Both the position numbers and the translations under genes were made by a program. Shown here one piece after another: positions 9,527 through 19,148 of a stretch of 64,000 bases of DNA. This DNA is from Numidum massiliense (lineage in GTDB: Bacteria; Bacillota; Bacilli; Thermoactinomycetales; Novibacillaceae), in assembly GCF_001375555.1 (NCBI RefSeq), contig NZ_CTDZ01000009.1:1729758-1793757 (forward strand), written 5' to 3'. The number at the start of each line of letters is the position of its first letter. The first letter of the stretch is position 1. The notes under the pieces were generated by a model. The model was not told where the DNA came from, made no database searches, and saw nothing but the letters and a program-made list of their open reading frames with translations.

Positions 9527-9638
9527 CTTCCGGTACGAACAATAAAAGATCGTGCAAGGAGGCAGAGCAGATTTGCAACTGCCTGCCTAAAGTTCTAGGC
9601 GGAAATCTCCCTCACACGTTCATGACGCGAGAACACAG

Positions 9639-11729
9639 CTATGACGCAAGGACGATTGCGTTAAACTGGGCGAAGCGACCGACTAGTTCGGCGACAGCGG
9701 CAAGTAGGGCGAGTCGGTTACTTCGCACTGCCTCGTCGTCGACCATCACCATGACATCGTCAAAAAAGTGGTGAATGTCCGTTTCTAGCGCGGCGATGGC
9801 ACCGTACATCGCGTCAGCGTCCTGCGCCGCGAGCGCGTGCTCGTACCCGTTCTTCGCCGTGTAAAACGCCGCAGCCAACCGTCGCTCCGCTTCGTGTTCA
9901 AACAGAGTCTCGGAATAAGCTGTCCCCGCTTTTCCCACTTTCGCCGCCAAATGATCGACGCGGGTAAAAGCTTCCACCGTCCGCTTAAACGACTCCCCTT
10001 GCGCCGCTGTTTCCAGCCGTTTTGCCTTTGCGACAATCAATCCGGGCCGCATCTCAGCAGTTCCTCCGAGCACGGCATCGATCACATCGTAGCGGATCCC
10101 TTCACTTTGCAGCGCATGCTTCAACCGCTGGCGGAAAAAGCTCGCGAGCTCTTCCGCTACGTCGCTGCGTGCTCGCCCGAGCCTGTCCGCTTCTACTAAC
10201 GCGTCTAACGCGAGCGCAAACAGCTCTTCTAAGGACACGTCCACGTCTAGCGAACGCAAGATTTGCACGATGCCCGTCGCTTGCCTGCGTAGGGCGTACG
10301 GGTCTTGGGAGCCGGTCGGGACGATCCCGATGCCAAAACAAGCGGCGACCGTATCGATTTTGTCCGCTAACGCGACGGTCTGACCGGCAGCCGTCGCCGG
10401 CAAAACGTCGCCTGTAAACCGCGGCAAATAGTGTTCAAAAATACCTTTAGCCACCGCCGGATCCTCTCCGGCGAGCGCGGCGTACCGCTCGCCCATGCGG
10501 CCTTGCAGTTCGGGAAACTCGTTCACCATATGCGTTTCTAAATCGAACTTGCACAGTTCAGCGGTCTGCAGCGCCGCTGCTTTATCTTGCGGCGAGAGGT
10601 GCAACCGATCCGCTAACCCGGCGGCTATTCGGCGCACGCGGCGCACTTTGTCTGCGATCGTGCCGAGCGCTTCGTGAAAAACGACGTGCGTCAGCTTTTC
10701 GTTATAAAAGCTAGGCGACCGTTTTTTATCTTCCTCGTAGAAAAAGCGAGCATCGGCGAGGCGAGCCGAAAGTACTTTCTCATTCCCTTTCACGACGTTG
10801 GCGAGCGCCCCTCGTCCACCGTTCCGCACCGTAATAAAATGCGGCAACAAGTCGCCCTGCGGCGATTTCACTGGGAAATAGCGTTGATGTTCGCGCATCG
10901 ACGTAATGAGCACATCTTCCGGCAGTTCGAGATAAGCGGCGTCAAACGCCCCCGCCACAGCCGTCGGGTACTCGACGAGAAACGTCACTTCTTCGAGCAG
11001 CTGTTCGTCGATCGGAATATCCCACGCGTTTTCCGCAGCCAATTGTTGTAACTGTTCGCGGATCATCGCTTTCCGTTCTGCAGCACTGACGATCACCGTC
11101 TCGTCTCTCAACACTTGTACGTAGTCACTCGCTGTCGGTAAACTCGCTTCCGACCCGAGAAAGCGGTGGCCGTACGTGATGTTGCCTGCTTTGACGCCAG
11201 CTATTTCCAAGGAAATAACGTCGGAACCGAACATCGCCACTAACCAGCGAATCGGACGGACGAAACGAAACGAGTTGTCCCCCCAGCGCATATTTTTAGG
11301 GAAGGTGAGCGAAGTGACGATTTCTTGAAAACCGGCAGCGAGTAACTCCTCCGTCGCGCGGCCCGCTTGTTTTTTGCGCGCGAAGACGTATTCTTCGCCC
11401 TTGTATTCTTGGAAAAACAACTGCTCCGGCACAACTCCTTGCCCACGGGCAAAACCTAACGCCGCTTTCGTCCACCCGTCGTCGTTCACGGCAATGCGCT
11501 TCGCCGGTCCGCGTGCCTCTTCTTCTAAATCGGCTTGTCGCTCGGCGGTGCCTTTTACGATTACCGCGAGGCGCCGCGGAGTCCCGTACCAAGTGACAGA
11601 GTCGTAAGCGATGCGCGCCTCCTCCAGCCACTTTTCCAGTTTTTGTTGCAGTTGTTCCGCAGCTTGCCGTACAAAGCGGGCAGGTACTTCCTCCAATCCG
11701 ATTTCGAGTAACACATCGCGTTTACTCAC
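9639..11729 (-). CDS. glyS: Glycine--tRNA ligase beta subunit
   Basis: Beta chain of the heterotetrameric bacterial glycyl-tRNA synthetase, which binds tRNA-Gly and supports catalysis by the alpha chain. The N-terminus has the family start ([16 protein letters not shown]), a central HD-like region ([31 protein letters not shown] near residue 470, cited in part) and a C-terminal anticodon-binding helical domain ending in a [17 protein letters not shown]-type segment. Two in-frame GTG codons are possible; the second, at 11729, sits 8 nt after AAAGGGGG and is preferred (696 aa). Overlaps the glyQ 3' end by 8 nt. Controlled by the glycine T-box upstream of glyQ. Confidence 0.96.
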   Translation of the reverse strand: MSKRDVLLEIGLEEVPARFVRQAAEQLQQKLEKWLEEARIAYDSVTWYGTPRRLAVIVKGTAERQADLEEEARGPAKRIAVNDDGWTKAALGFARGQGVVPEQLFFQEYKGEEYVFARKKQAGRATEELLAAGFQEIVTSLTFPKNMRWGDNSFRFVRPIRWLVAMFGSDVISLEIAGVKAGNITYGHRFLGSEASLPTASDYVQVLRDETVIVSAAERKAMIREQLQQLAAENAWDIPIDEQLLEEVTFLVEYPTAVAGAFDAAYLELPEDVLITSMREHQRYFPVKSPQGDLLPHFITVRNGGRGALANVVKGNEKVLSARLADARFFYEEDKKRSPSFYNEKLTHVVFHEALGTIADKVRRVRRIAAGLADRLHLSPQDKAAALQTAELCKFDLETHMVNEFPELQGRMGERYAALAGEDPAVAKGIFEHYLPRFTGDVLPATAAGQTVALADKIDTVAACFGIGIVPTGSQDPYALRRQATGIVQILRSLDVDVSLEELFALALDALVEADRLGRARSDVAEELASFFRQRLKHALQSEGIRYDVIDAVLGGTAEMRPGLIVAKAKRLETAAQGESFKRTVEAFTRVDHLAAKVGKAGTAYSETLFEHEAERRLAAAFYTAKNGYEHALAAQDADAMYGAIAALETDIHHFFDDVMVMVDDEAVRSNRLALLAAVAELVGRFAQFNAIVLAS

Positions 11730-12606
11730 CGCGCTCACCCCCTTTTAACATTGGAAACCCTAGCTGTTCCCGCGCGTCATAGTACGTTTTGGCACACTTG
11801 CGCGCCAAGTCGCGCACGCGCGAAATGTAGCCGGTGCGCTCCGTCACACTAATTGCGCCGCGCGCGTCGAGCAAGTTAAAGGCGTGGGAGCACTTCAGTA
11901 CATAGTCGTAAGCGGCGAACACTAAATCAGCTTCTAGCGCACGTGCTGCCTCGCGTTCGTAGATGGCAAACAACTGGAACAGCGTATCCGTGTCCGACAC
12001 TTCAAACGTATATTTCGAATGCTCGTATTCCGGCTGTTTAAAGACGTCGCCGTACGTCACGCCTTCGACCCACTCGAGGTCAAACACATTGTCTTTGTCT
12101 TGAATGTACGAGGCGAGACGTTCTAATCCGTACGTAATTTCCGCTGACACGGGACGGGCGTCGAGGCCGCCGACTTGTTGGAAATACGTAAACTGCGTAA
12201 TTTCCATCCCGTCGAGCCACACTTCCCAGCCGAGTCCCCAAGCCCCGAGCGTCGGCGCTTCCCAGTTGTCTTCGACAAAGCGAATGTCGTGCTTAAGCGG
12301 GTCGATGCCGAGCTCTTTTAAGCTATCTAAGTAAAGCTCTTGCACGTTGTCGGGCGAAGGTTTTAAGATGACTTGAAATTGGTGGTGCTGGTACAGGCGG
12401 TTCGGGTTTTCTCCGTAGCGCCCGTCGCCCGGCCGCCGCGACGGTTCGACATACGCGACGTTCCACGGTTCCGGTCCGATCGAACGTAAAAACGTGTGCG
12501 GGCTCATCGTCCCCGCACCTTTTTCCACATCGTACGGTTGCATGACGATGCAGCTTTGTTTCGCCCAGAAAGTTTGTAATTGTAAAATCATCTGTTGAAA
12601 GTTCAT
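11722..12606 (-). CDS. glyQ: Glycine--tRNA ligase alpha subunit
   Basis: Catalytic subunit of the alpha2-beta2 glycyl-tRNA synthetase: a class II core that makes glycyl-AMP. Characteristic segments include [20 protein letters not shown] near residue 22, [20 protein letters not shown] and [10 protein letters not shown] (motif 2 region), and [19 protein letters not shown]. 294 residues from the ATG at 12606, which has GGGAGG 7 nt upstream; a GTG two codons earlier is less well placed. First gene of glyQS, behind a T-box leader and about 150 nt after the leader terminator. Confidence 0.97.
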   Translation of the reverse strand: MNFQQMILQLQTFWAKQSCIVMQPYDVEKGAGTMSPHTFLRSIGPEPWNVAYVEPSRRPGDGRYGENPNRLYQHHQFQVILKPSPDNVQELYLDSLKELGIDPLKHDIRFVEDNWEAPTLGAWGLGWEVWLDGMEITQFTYFQQVGGLDARPVSAEITYGLERLASYIQDKDNVFDLEWVEGVTYGDVFKQPEYEHSKYTFEVSDTDTLFQLFAIYEREAARALEADLVFAAYDYVLKCSHAFNLLDARGAISVTERTGYISRVRDLARKCAKTYYDAREQLGFPMLKGGERGE

Positions 12607-12754
12607 GGGCACACCTCCCTAGCGTTCTTGGTGTCACAAACGCATGCGTGTCGCTGGCACAGCCGTCCACCGTCAGAAAGATTTCGTGCCGCTGGCCGAG
12701 TGCCACTAACGTCGTGTCAGTCGTGTCATAAAGGAAGCAATGATGAAGGAAGCA

Positions 12755-13003
12755 CAAAAACGTCCCTACGCTACAATAGGGATCGTTGTAGCGTAGGGAC
12801 GGGAGTTTCCCGCGGTTCCACCCTACTTGGTTTGCCATGCTAGCACACCGGCTCAGCATATGTAAACCCGCCTTGATTTCCGTTCATCGCTCCAGGCCGC
12901 CCTTCACCGTGCTAGAGACCGGGCTTGCACCGTCCCCGGTTCGCTACTTCTCCTCACTAACGATTACTCCTGCCCGTCATCGCGAATTCAATTTAAATAC
13001 TTG
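12755..13003 (-). promoter_or_regulatory. Glycine T-box leader with terminator
   Basis: Riboswitch-like leader that senses uncharged tRNA-Gly by base pairing. The conserved T-box GGTGGAACCGCG lies at 12811-12822. It is followed by an intrinsic terminator with a perfect 15-bp stem (12762-12776 with 12786-12800) and a TTTTTG tract. Stem I holds the usual CCGGGGACGGTGCAAGCCCGG element. A candidate GGC glycine specifier lies in the GAAGGGCGGCC segment around 12893-12902, an approximate placement. The transcript start is inferred from the promoter at 13010-13038. Confidence 0.93.
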
Positions 13004-13009
13004 TAACGT

Positions 13010-13038
13010 AGTATATATAAACTGACAGGCCTTGTCAA
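13010..13038 (-). promoter_or_regulatory. glyQS promoter
   Basis: Near-consensus sigma-A promoter on the minus strand: TTGACA (13033-13038), 17-bp spacer, TATACT (13010-13015). It drives the T-box leader. The ISLre2 target duplication begins only 8 bp upstream of the -35 box, so the insertion kept the core promoter but replaced everything further upstream. Confidence 0.9.
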
Positions 13039-13046
13039 GGAGGGCT

Positions 13047-13054
13047 TTACTCGC
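13047..13054. repeat. Left target-site duplication of the ISLre2-type element
   Basis: TTACTCGC directly abuts the left end of the insertion sequence and is repeated exactly at 14671-14678 next to the right end. Confidence 0.85.
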
Positions 13055-14670
13055 GTATGTGTCAAGCTTTACTCGACGACCTTACAGGATCAAGGATTTA
13101 AAGACCTAAATATGTCATTCCCTAACGTTCACTTGTTGTCCGCCCTTGAGGAGTTAACTCTTCAAGGACGGCGATTAACCACCTTATCCAAATACCCAAT
13201 AGCACTTGAAGCTGATGCGGCACCTACTTGGATCCTGCCAACTTGAACCCCAATGTGATCCGACTTACCTATTCGCCTCGCATGGCGTTTTAGTTTTTGT
13301 GTCACTTGGCGGTTGGGCCAGACAGTTAATAATGCCTGTCTCAACGTCCCATTGGTAACGCCTTGTTGTACTTTGGCGATGGCTTGAGCCCCTTCTTCAC
13401 TCCAGTACATGCCACGACGTTTCATGCGGTATGCCAGACGTCTCTGGTTCGATTCCATGCATCCCATCCTACGAGCATTTTTTGGCACGTCTGGACTAAC
13501 CTCACGCCAGTCGCAGAGGATCTCCCAGTGCCCTTCAAGATACTTCTGCATGTTCTCGATACGCTTTTCCTCTCGCTCCGTCTCTGCATTTCCCTGTGCC
13601 GTATCAATCACCGCTTTAAACCTATCCTTATTTTTTTCGGATATTGCCTTTTCAATTTGAGGAATGAGCCTTGGCTGGCGGCTCAACCCGCGACGAATAC
13701 TCCTCTTTACGTGAAAAGGATCCAATTGGCGGACAACCGATGTCGCTTCAGAAAAGGTATTTTGAACGCGTTCCTCAGAGATCCATGAAGCCGCATCCGC
13801 ATTAGTCGCCACATGTGTATGTGAGAGATCCCAACGATGTCGAATCGCTGCATAACCTATTTCCCAAAAGTCATCCACCGATTCAACGGTAGAAAAGACG
13901 TGACGATCTGTTAACGAGACACGCTGTCCGTTTTGCTCCCACCCGGTATAGGCAAGCATATTTTTGATCTCTATTCCTTTGCCTCTCCCTTTGACGTATA
14001 AGCCATCTGCTTCGCAATATAAGTGCTTAACGGACGGAGAGTTAGGAATTACCGTATCCTCAAAAATTCGATCCCTTTTTTCAGCATCCATGACAGCTTG
14101 AGCTTCACCTGCTTCTTTTACTAAGCGCTGAAACGTCGTATGGCTGATCGTTATACCGGCAAGTTTTTGCGTGACCTCTGAGGCGAGGCGGTAGGTCATT
14201 CCCGGCGCTGCAGCTAACTCTGCTCCGAGCATCATAAGGTCTGGGCTGTATCTTTTACGGCGTTTTAAACCGATTGCCTCATCGACAGGGTAATGTGCGT
14301 TTCCGTTTCGGTCGTACATCAAGTGGCGTTTATAGGACACTGTCCCAAAAAAACTGGTGAACTCCCGGCTGTCCAATCGCTCACTTTTCCAACCGTATTT
14401 TTCCTTGTAATGCGTCGTCATCATCTGATCGAGCTGCTCCAAAAATTCTCCGAACAGATCAGCCATCACTTCCATCAGGCGAATACGTAAGCTTTCCCAA
14501 AACGACAACATATCTGTAGACTGTTCCAAGATAGTAGCGATTTCTGGTATAATGGTTTTCAAGGAAGACCTCTCCTTTCGTGGTGGTTAGGAGTACTATT
14601 TAGGTCTTCCTTTTCTATATTCTCCCTCCAAATTCCTGCTAAAACCCTTCGAGAGAAATGTTACACATAC
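13055..14670 (-). mobile_element. Complete ISLre2-family insertion sequence
   Basis: 1616-bp element carrying one transposase gene. The ends begin with the inverted repeat GTATGTGT followed by imperfect similarity. It is flanked by exact 8-bp direct repeats TTACTCGC at 13047-13054 and 14671-14678. Intact ends, an intact transposase and unmutated target duplications point to recent insertion. It sits between the glyQS promoter and a truncated gene remnant. Confidence 0.9.
13162..14562 (-). CDS. ISLre2-type (UPF0236) transposase
   Basis: 466-residue intact transposase. Features of the ISLre2/UPF0236 family include an N-terminal helical part, the segment GTVSYKRHLMYDRNG, the central LYCEADGLYVKGRGKG with the first acidic residue, DRHVFSTVESVDDFWE, the segment HTHVATNADAASWI and the conserved LDPFHVKRSI. 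The C-terminus carries MGCMESNQRRLAYRMKRRG, where the conserved Glu and basic residues lie. Full family length, with no stop or frameshift seen. It is read toward glyQS, so transcripts leaving the element could enter the glyQS leader. Confidence 0.93.
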   Translation of the reverse strand: MKTIIPEIATILEQSTDMLSFWESLRIRLMEVMADLFGEFLEQLDQMMTTHYKEKYGWKSERLDSREFTSFFGTVSYKRHLMYDRNGNAHYPVDEAIGLKRRKRYSPDLMMLGAELAAAPGMTYRLASEVTQKLAGITISHTTFQRLVKEAGEAQAVMDAEKRDRIFEDTVIPNSPSVKHLYCEADGLYVKGRGKGIEIKNMLAYTGWEQNGQRVSLTDRHVFSTVESVDDFWEIGYAAIRHRWDLSHTHVATNADAASWISEERVQNTFSEATSVVRQLDPFHVKRSIRRGLSRQPRLIPQIEKAISEKNKDRFKAVIDTAQGNAETEREEKRIENMQKYLEGHWEILCDWREVSPDVPKNARRMGCMESNQRRLAYRMKRRGMYWSEEGAQAIAKVQQGVTNGTLRQALLTVWPNRQVTQKLKRHARRIGKSDHIGVQVGRIQVGAASASSAIGYLDKVVNRRP

Positions 14671-14678
14671 TTACTCGC
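14671..14678. repeat. Right target-site duplication of the ISLre2-type element
   Basis: TTACTCGC, identical to 13047-13054, directly follows the right inverted repeat. Confidence 0.85.
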
Positions 14679-14690
14679 TCGAGGAAGGCG

Positions 14691-14996
14691 TTACTTGTAT
14701 TTTTTTAAGACATCTTTCTTTATGGTGTTGTATTTGTCGATGGCCTCTCCTTCATCAGCGACAAAATCGTACGGCTTAAGATCGGCCAGCGCTTTAAAAC
14801 TGGTGACTTCTCCTTTATACGCTTCTTTTTCACTGTATTTTCCATAGCCTAATGAAACGATGGCAAACCCATCCGGTTCATCCGTACGGTTCAAAAACAG
14901 GATGTATTCATCGCGATAGACGGCTAGGGTGCAGTGCAACACGACAAACGTCGTACCGCCCTCCTCTTCCCCAGCCGTACAATGATTGCAATAGGG
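14691..14996 (-). pseudogene. 3' remnant of an unrecognised protein gene
   Basis: An open frame runs from directly after the tcyP stop codon to 14691, in the same frame as tcyP. It encodes about 100 residues without a convincing start: a GTG at 14942 gives 83 aa but its nearest purine-rich site is about 18 nt away. The text includes VYRDEYILFLNRTDEPDGF and VSLGYGKYSEKEAYKG. This resembles the conserved C-terminal half of small secreted or lipoprotein families with a 'GEEYILFL...GKY' pattern, whose N-terminal signal region would be missing here. The gene may have been cut by a rearrangement next to tcyP. An intact short gene is possible but less likely. Confidence 0.45.
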
Positions 14997-16391
14997 TTAA
15001 GACAATCCCGCGGTCGGCTGTTGCTGCAAAGACGTATAGCATTCGCCGTCTAATTGCTTGGTCGCTTTACTCGTGAGCAGGCCGGCAGTCATGCTGCCGC
15101 TGACGTTGAGTGCCGTCCGCCCCATGTCGATCAACGGCTCGATCGAGATGAGCAATCCGGCGAGGGCGACAGGCATATTCAACGTCGACAGGACGATTAG
15201 CGCTGCAAACGTCGCCCCTCCGCCCACGCCCGCTACGCCAAAGGAACTTAGCGCGACGACGACGACTAACGTCGCCAAGAACGAAAGGCTTAACGGGTTG
15301 ATATCGACGGTTGGCGCGATCATGACCGCGAGCATCGCCGGATAAATCCCTGCGCAGCCATTTTGCCCGATCGTGAGCCCAAATGACCCGGCAAAGTTGG
15401 CGATCCCTTCGGGCACGCCTAACTGTTCATGTTGTGCCTTAATGTTTAGCGGTAACGTCGCCGCACTCGAGCGGGACGTAAAGGCGAAGGTGAGTACCGG
15501 AATCACTTTTTTCACGTACGTGAGTGGGTTTAACCCCGACAGTGAGAGGAGGAGTATGTGCACAGCAAACATCAGTAGCAGCGCGACGTAAGAGGCGACG
15601 ACGAACTTTCCTAATTGCCAAATCGCATTTAAATCGCTCGTCGCTGCTACTCGTGTCATTAAGGCGAGCACGCCGTACGGCGTGAGGCGAATGACGAGAG
15701 TGACGACGCGCATGACGAGCGCATGCACCGCTTCCGTCATTTTGGCAATCATTTCAGCCTGTTCAGGCTGCTTTCTCTTCACACCTAAGAAAGCAATGCC
15801 TAAAAAGGCGGCAAAAATGACGACGGCGATCGTCGAAGTCGGCCGTGCGCCTGTGAAATCGAGAAACGGGTTTCCCGGAAGTAGCGACACGATACGCTCT
15901 GGTGTCGATAGGTTTTCGAGATCGCCGAGATTTTTTTCTAGTTGTTCGGCGCGAGCGATCTCCGCTTCCCCTTGCTGAATGTCGACAGCTTGTAAGTCGA
16001 AAGCGAGGGAAGTGCCGATGCCGATCATGGCGGCAATCGCTGTCGTGCCGATGAGAATACCGACGATTAACCCGCCGATTTTGCCGATGTTACCCGAAAG
16101 TTGCGATTTAGTAAAAGCCGTCAGGATGGAAATAAACACGAGCGGCATGACGAGCATTTGCAGCAACGTCACATAACCGTTCCCGACAATGTTGAACCAG
16201 TCGACCGACGTTGTCATAACTTTAGATGCCGAACCGTACACATACTGTAGCGCGAGTCCGAAGGCGATACCTAACCCTAACCCACTAAACACGCGCGTTG
16301 AAAACGACCGATGTTTCCTTTGCATCACATATAAGACAGAAATAAGCCCGAGTAAGATTAAAATATTGACGATAATTAATACAGCTGTCAT
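14997..16391 (-). CDS. tcyP: L-cystine symporter TcyP
   Basis: Dicarboxylate/amino acid:cation symporter family (PF00375) membrane protein, closest by pattern to the B. subtilis cystine uptake protein TcyP. About nine hydrophobic segments are visible. The re-entrant-loop signatures TFAFTSRSSAATLPLN (near residue 305) and SFGVAGVGGGATFAALIVLS (near 405) are typical of the TcyP branch. The ATG at 16391 has GGAGGTGAACATTCA upstream and is preferred over the longer frame. 464 aa, normal length. It has its own promoter. The C-terminus abuts a gene remnant in the same frame after a TAA stop. Confidence 0.88.
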   Translation of the reverse strand: MTAVLIIVNILILLGLISVLYVMQRKHRSFSTRVFSGLGLGIAFGLALQYVYGSASKVMTTSVDWFNIVGNGYVTLLQMLVMPLVFISILTAFTKSQLSGNIGKIGGLIVGILIGTTAIAAMIGIGTSLAFDLQAVDIQQGEAEIARAEQLEKNLGDLENLSTPERIVSLLPGNPFLDFTGARPTSTIAVVIFAAFLGIAFLGVKRKQPEQAEMIAKMTEAVHALVMRVVTLVIRLTPYGVLALMTRVAATSDLNAIWQLGKFVVASYVALLLMFAVHILLLSLSGLNPLTYVKKVIPVLTFAFTSRSSAATLPLNIKAQHEQLGVPEGIANFAGSFGLTIGQNGCAGIYPAMLAVMIAPTVDINPLSLSFLATLVVVVALSSFGVAGVGGGATFAALIVLSTLNMPVALAGLLISIEPLIDMGRTALNVSGSMTAGLLTSKATKQLDGECYTSLQQQPTAGLS

Positions 16392-16419
16392 TGAATGTTC
16401 ACCTCCACGATTAGTTTCA

Positions 16420-16448
16420 ATCCTAATACCATTAATCCGATATGTCAA
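16420..16448 (-). promoter_or_regulatory. tcyP promoter
   Basis: TTGACA (16443-16448), 17 bp, TAGGAT (16420-16425) on the minus strand, about 25 nt before the ribosome binding site. In B. subtilis tcyP is repressed by CymR; no CymR site was identified with confidence here. Confidence 0.75.
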
Positions 16449-16468
16449 GTGTGAATTAGCTTAATAAA

Positions 16469-16497
16469 GAAAAAGAGGCCCCCGGATAAAGGCTTCT
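16469..16497 (-). terminator. Possible recO-distal terminator
   Basis: An imperfect hairpin reads AGAAGC, a 12-nt loop, GCCTCT on the minus strand and is followed by a TTTTTC tract. It has one mismatch. It lies downstream of recO and of the 15-bp repeats and just upstream of the tcyP promoter. Confidence 0.4.
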
Positions 16498-16539
16498 TCA
16501 TGGTACGTCTCTTCATGGTACGTCTCTTCATGGTACGTC
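16495..16539. repeat. 15-bp tandem repeat, three copies
   Basis: TCTTCATGGTACGTC is repeated three times without mismatch (16495, 16510, 16525) between recO and tcyP. Confidence 0.95.
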
Positions 16540-16552
16540 TTGATCGCCGGAT

Positions 16553-17302
16553 TCACTCGTTCTCAAACTGCAACATCTGTTCCAGAAACTGCCGCGATTT
16601 TAAATAAAGGTCCGTATGATAGTCTATATAGGCGCGCATGGCGCGCTCTAGTTGTCGTTTCGTCTCTTCTTTCACGCGAATATCGCCGAGGCGGTCGATA
16701 TCAAAATATAAAAAAAGCCGCAACAGCCGCTGCGAAGCCGGGGATAACGTAAGTCCTTGCGGGTCGTGCTGACGGCAATCGAGACAGAGAAAGCCGCCTT
16801 TGGCCGCGCTGAACGTATACGGGCGATCGGTCGCGCCGCAGTGGACACACGCTTCTAATTGTGGGCGGTAACCAGATAAGGCGAGCAGTTTCAACTCAAA
16901 AATGCGGCACAAAATGTCCGCATCCTTCCCTTCCTGCAACGATAACAAAATTTTTTCTAACAGATGGAATAAGTAACCGTTCGGTTCCGCGTCTTCCGTC
17001 ATCTTTTCGAGTAATTCGACGATATAGGCGGCGTACGACATCGTCAGAATGTCTTCGTGCAGCGAATGAAACGTATGAATCGTTTCCCCTTGATTGAGAT
17101 TCCCCATGCCGCGGCCAGCAAAATAAAGGTACTGACCGTGAGTCAGTACTTGTGTCACCCCACGCAGACGGCTTTGTGCTTTCTTTGCTCCGCGCGCCAT
17201 GAGGGCAATTTTGCCGTGTTCGCGCGTGTACAAAACGACAATTTTGTTTGCTTCGCCGTAGTCTCGCGTGCGAATGACGATCCCTTCCGTTTTGACGAGC
17301 AT
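16553..17302 (-). CDS. recO: DNA repair protein RecO
   Basis: Loads RecA and anneals single strands in the RecFOR recombination pathway. The N-terminal OB-fold is clear (KTEGIVIRTRDYGEANKIV and the ARGAKK segment). A central helical domain and a four-cysteine zinc site follow: CVHCG near residue 150 and CLDC near 172. 249 aa from the ATG at 17302, which has AGAGGA 5 nt upstream; the longer frame to 17425 is not typical of the family. It follows yqzL and era, as in Bacilli. Confidence 0.95.
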   Translation of the reverse strand: MLVKTEGIVIRTRDYGEANKIVVLYTREHGKIALMARGAKKAQSRLRGVTQVLTHGQYLYFAGRGMGNLNQGETIHTFHSLHEDILTMSYAAYIVELLEKMTEDAEPNGYLFHLLEKILLSLQEGKDADILCRIFELKLLALSGYRPQLEACVHCGATDRPYTFSAAKGGFLCLDCRQHDPQGLTLSPASQRLLRLFLYFDIDRLGDIRVKEETKRQLERAMRAYIDYHTDLYLKSRQFLEQMLQFENE

Positions 17303-17423
17303 AACAATCCTCTTTCTAACGTTCAAGCAATATTGCGCGAGCCGGATAACACAGCTTCGCGCTCCATGACAACACACGAACGGGAATGTAGCTTCTCGTT
17401 CCAAATCGAGGCGGCGGATTGGC

Positions 17424-17499
17424 ATCTAGCCCCGCAGTCCACGGGAAAGCTGCGGATCGGGATCCAGCCCCGCAGTCCATGAGAAAACTGCGAATCGGG
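17424..17499. repeat. 38-bp tandem duplication between yqzL and recO
   Basis: Two adjacent imperfect copies of a 38-bp unit, sharing AGCCCCGCAGTCCA and AATCGGG/GATCGGG blocks, fill part of the roughly 210-bp space between yqzL and recO. No gene was seen in that space. Confidence 0.85.
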
Positions 17500-17514
17500 A
17501 TCCGCAACCGCTTC

Positions 17515-17661
17515 TCAAGGTTTAAGCAGTGGCCCAGGATCCGGATCCGTTTTTTCCTCAGCCTGATCTTGTACGTTTTCTGTTTCGAGTGAGTCTTTGT
17601 ACAGCAAGTACGTATCGATATTACCGGTAGCGCGAAACACATTCCAAATAAAATCGTGCAC
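17515..17661 (-). CDS. yqzL: YqzL-family small protein
   Basis: 48-residue protein beginning MHDFIWNVFRATGNIDTYLL and ending in an acidic, Pro-rich tail. The start matches the short YqzL family found between era and recO in Bacillus genomes, here in the same position. The function of the family is not known. A GTG at 17661 is taken as start with AAGGA about 9 nt upstream; an in-frame GTG two codons earlier is also possible. It is too short for routine ORF lists, which is the main reason it could be missed. Confidence 0.85.
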   Translation of the reverse strand: MHDFIWNVFRATGNIDTYLLYKDSLETENVQDQAEEKTDPDPGPLLKP

Positions 17662-17766
17662 ACTCACTCTTCCTTTCTCCCTTAAGTCCTCTTTAGTTAT
17701 TAAAATTAACCGCAGCGACGCGACCTATTCGTTGGAAAAATTGTCAATCGACGGTCGTACGTCCTT

Positions 17767-18675
17767 TCAGTCGCGGTCGCTAAAGCCTAACTGCTGTAAC
17801 ACGCGAGCCTCGTTACGCCAATTTTGCTTTACTTTTACCCATAAGTCAAGATAAACAGGCGACCCTAACAGCCGTTCGACGTCTTGCCGCGCCTCGCGGC
17901 CGACATCTTTCAGCATTTGCCCCTGTTTGCCGATGATAATACCCTTTTGTGACGGACGCTCCGTAAAGACGGTGGCACGCACGTACACCGTCCCGCGCCG
18001 ATCGTCGCGCCGTTCCATATCTTCGATGACGACCGCAATCGAATGCGGAATTTCTTCGTGCGTCTTGAACAATATTTTTTCGCGAATGAGTTCAGCGACG
18101 ATGAACTGTTCCGGGTGATCGGTCACCATTTCTTCTGGGTAATATTTCGGACCTTCGGGCAAGCGCGCATAAATTTGCTCGACAACCGTTCGTAAGTTCG
18201 TTTCCTGTAGCGCCGAGATCGGAATGACTTCGGCAAAAGAAAGCGCGTGGCGGTACCGATCGATAAACGGTAGCAGCGCATCCGGCCGAGTGCGGTCAAT
18301 TTTGTTGACGAGTAAAAAAACAGGCGTATCGACTTGTTTTAGCGCGTCGATAATGTAAGCGTCCCCCGCGCCGAAGGGTTGCTCGGCATCGACGACCCAG
18401 CAAATTAAATCGACCTCTTTTAACGTCGTCAGCGCCGTTTTCACCATATAATCGCCTAACCGCGATTTCGGTTTGTGGATCCCGGGCGTATCGAGGAAGA
18501 TGATTTGTCCGGTGTCATCCGTGTACACCCCTTGAATTCGGTTGCGCGTCGTCTGTGGTTTGTTGGACATAATCGCGACTTTTTGGCCGATGATCGCGTT
18601 CATTAGCGTCGATTTTCCGACGTTCGGTCGTCCGATTAAGGCAACAAAGCCGGAGCGCGTCTTATCGTGTGCCAT
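17767..18675 (-). CDS. era: Ribosome-assembly GTPase Era
   Basis: Essential GTPase that binds the 3' end of 16S rRNA and assists 30S maturation. The G1 loop GRPNVGKS, the G2 region [10 protein letters not shown]3 DTPG, G4 NKID and G5 (ISALQ) are all present in the first 165 residues. The C-terminal KH domain holds [15 protein letters not shown] near residue 240. 302 aa, usual length. The start overlaps the cdd stop by 14 nt, so the two are likely translated from one message. Confidence 0.98.
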   Translation of the reverse strand: MAHDKTRSGFVALIGRPNVGKSTLMNAIIGQKVAIMSNKPQTTRNRIQGVYTDDTGQIIFLDTPGIHKPKSRLGDYMVKTALTTLKEVDLICWVVDAEQPFGAGDAYIIDALKQVDTPVFLLVNKIDRTRPDALLPFIDRYRHALSFAEVIPISALQETNLRTVVEQIYARLPEGPKYYPEEMVTDHPEQFIVAELIREKILFKTHEEIPHSIAVVIEDMERRDDRRGTVYVRATVFTERPSQKGIIIGKQGQMLKDVGREARQDVERLLGSPVYLDLWVKVKQNWRNEARVLQQLGFSDRD

Positions 18676-19060
18676 CTAGTGCCTCCTGCGTAAAAGAGAA
18701 AGGTAACAGTTCAGAAATCGTCGTTTCGCGCACGTCTCCCTTTAAGTTTGCCAAATAAACGGGGACATTAGGCGCACAAAATTCTGCCAACACTTGCCGG
18801 CAGGCGCCGCACGGGGATACAGGGTCATTCGTATCGGCAATGACGGCAACAGCGGCAATTTGTCGTTCGCCTCTCGATACCGCTTTAAAAATAGCGGTCC
18901 GCTCGGCACAGTTCGTCAATCCGTACGACGCGTTTTCGATGTTACACCCGCTAACGATTTCCCCGTTTGGCAAAAGCAGCGCTGCGCCGACGGGAAAGCG
19001 CGAATACGGGACGTATGCCCGCCCCCTTGCTTCTTTTGCTGCTGCGATTAATTGTTCCAT
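18662..19060 (-). CDS. cdd: Cytidine deaminase
   Basis: Small tetrameric pyrimidine-salvage enzyme converting cytidine and deoxycytidine to the uridine forms. The zinc site is clear: [20 protein letters not shown] with Cys, Glu and the ERTA general-acid context, then [12 protein letters not shown] with the two further Cys ligands. 132 aa, typical. An AAAGGATG site precedes the ATG. It lies directly upstream of era with a 14-nt overlap. Confidence 0.97.
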   Translation of the reverse strand: MEQLIAAAKEARGRAYVPYSRFPVGAALLLPNGEIVSGCNIENASYGLTNCAERTAIFKAVSRGERQIAAVAVIADTNDPVSPCGACRQVLAEFCAPNVPVYLANLKGDVRETTISELLPFSFTQEALDGTR

Positions 19061-19148
19061 CCGTTTAACATCCTTTCCCGTGACTTTCAGCTCTCGCTGT
19101 ATTTTCGTTGACTTTTTTACTTATTTGCTATGTCCATGATGTGCTCTT

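Noticed and set aside
12323-12859. 178-residue minus-strand frame over the glyQ start and its leader
   Set aside because: It crosses the T-box, its terminator and the 5' end of glyQ in the wrong frame; the text is arbitrary.
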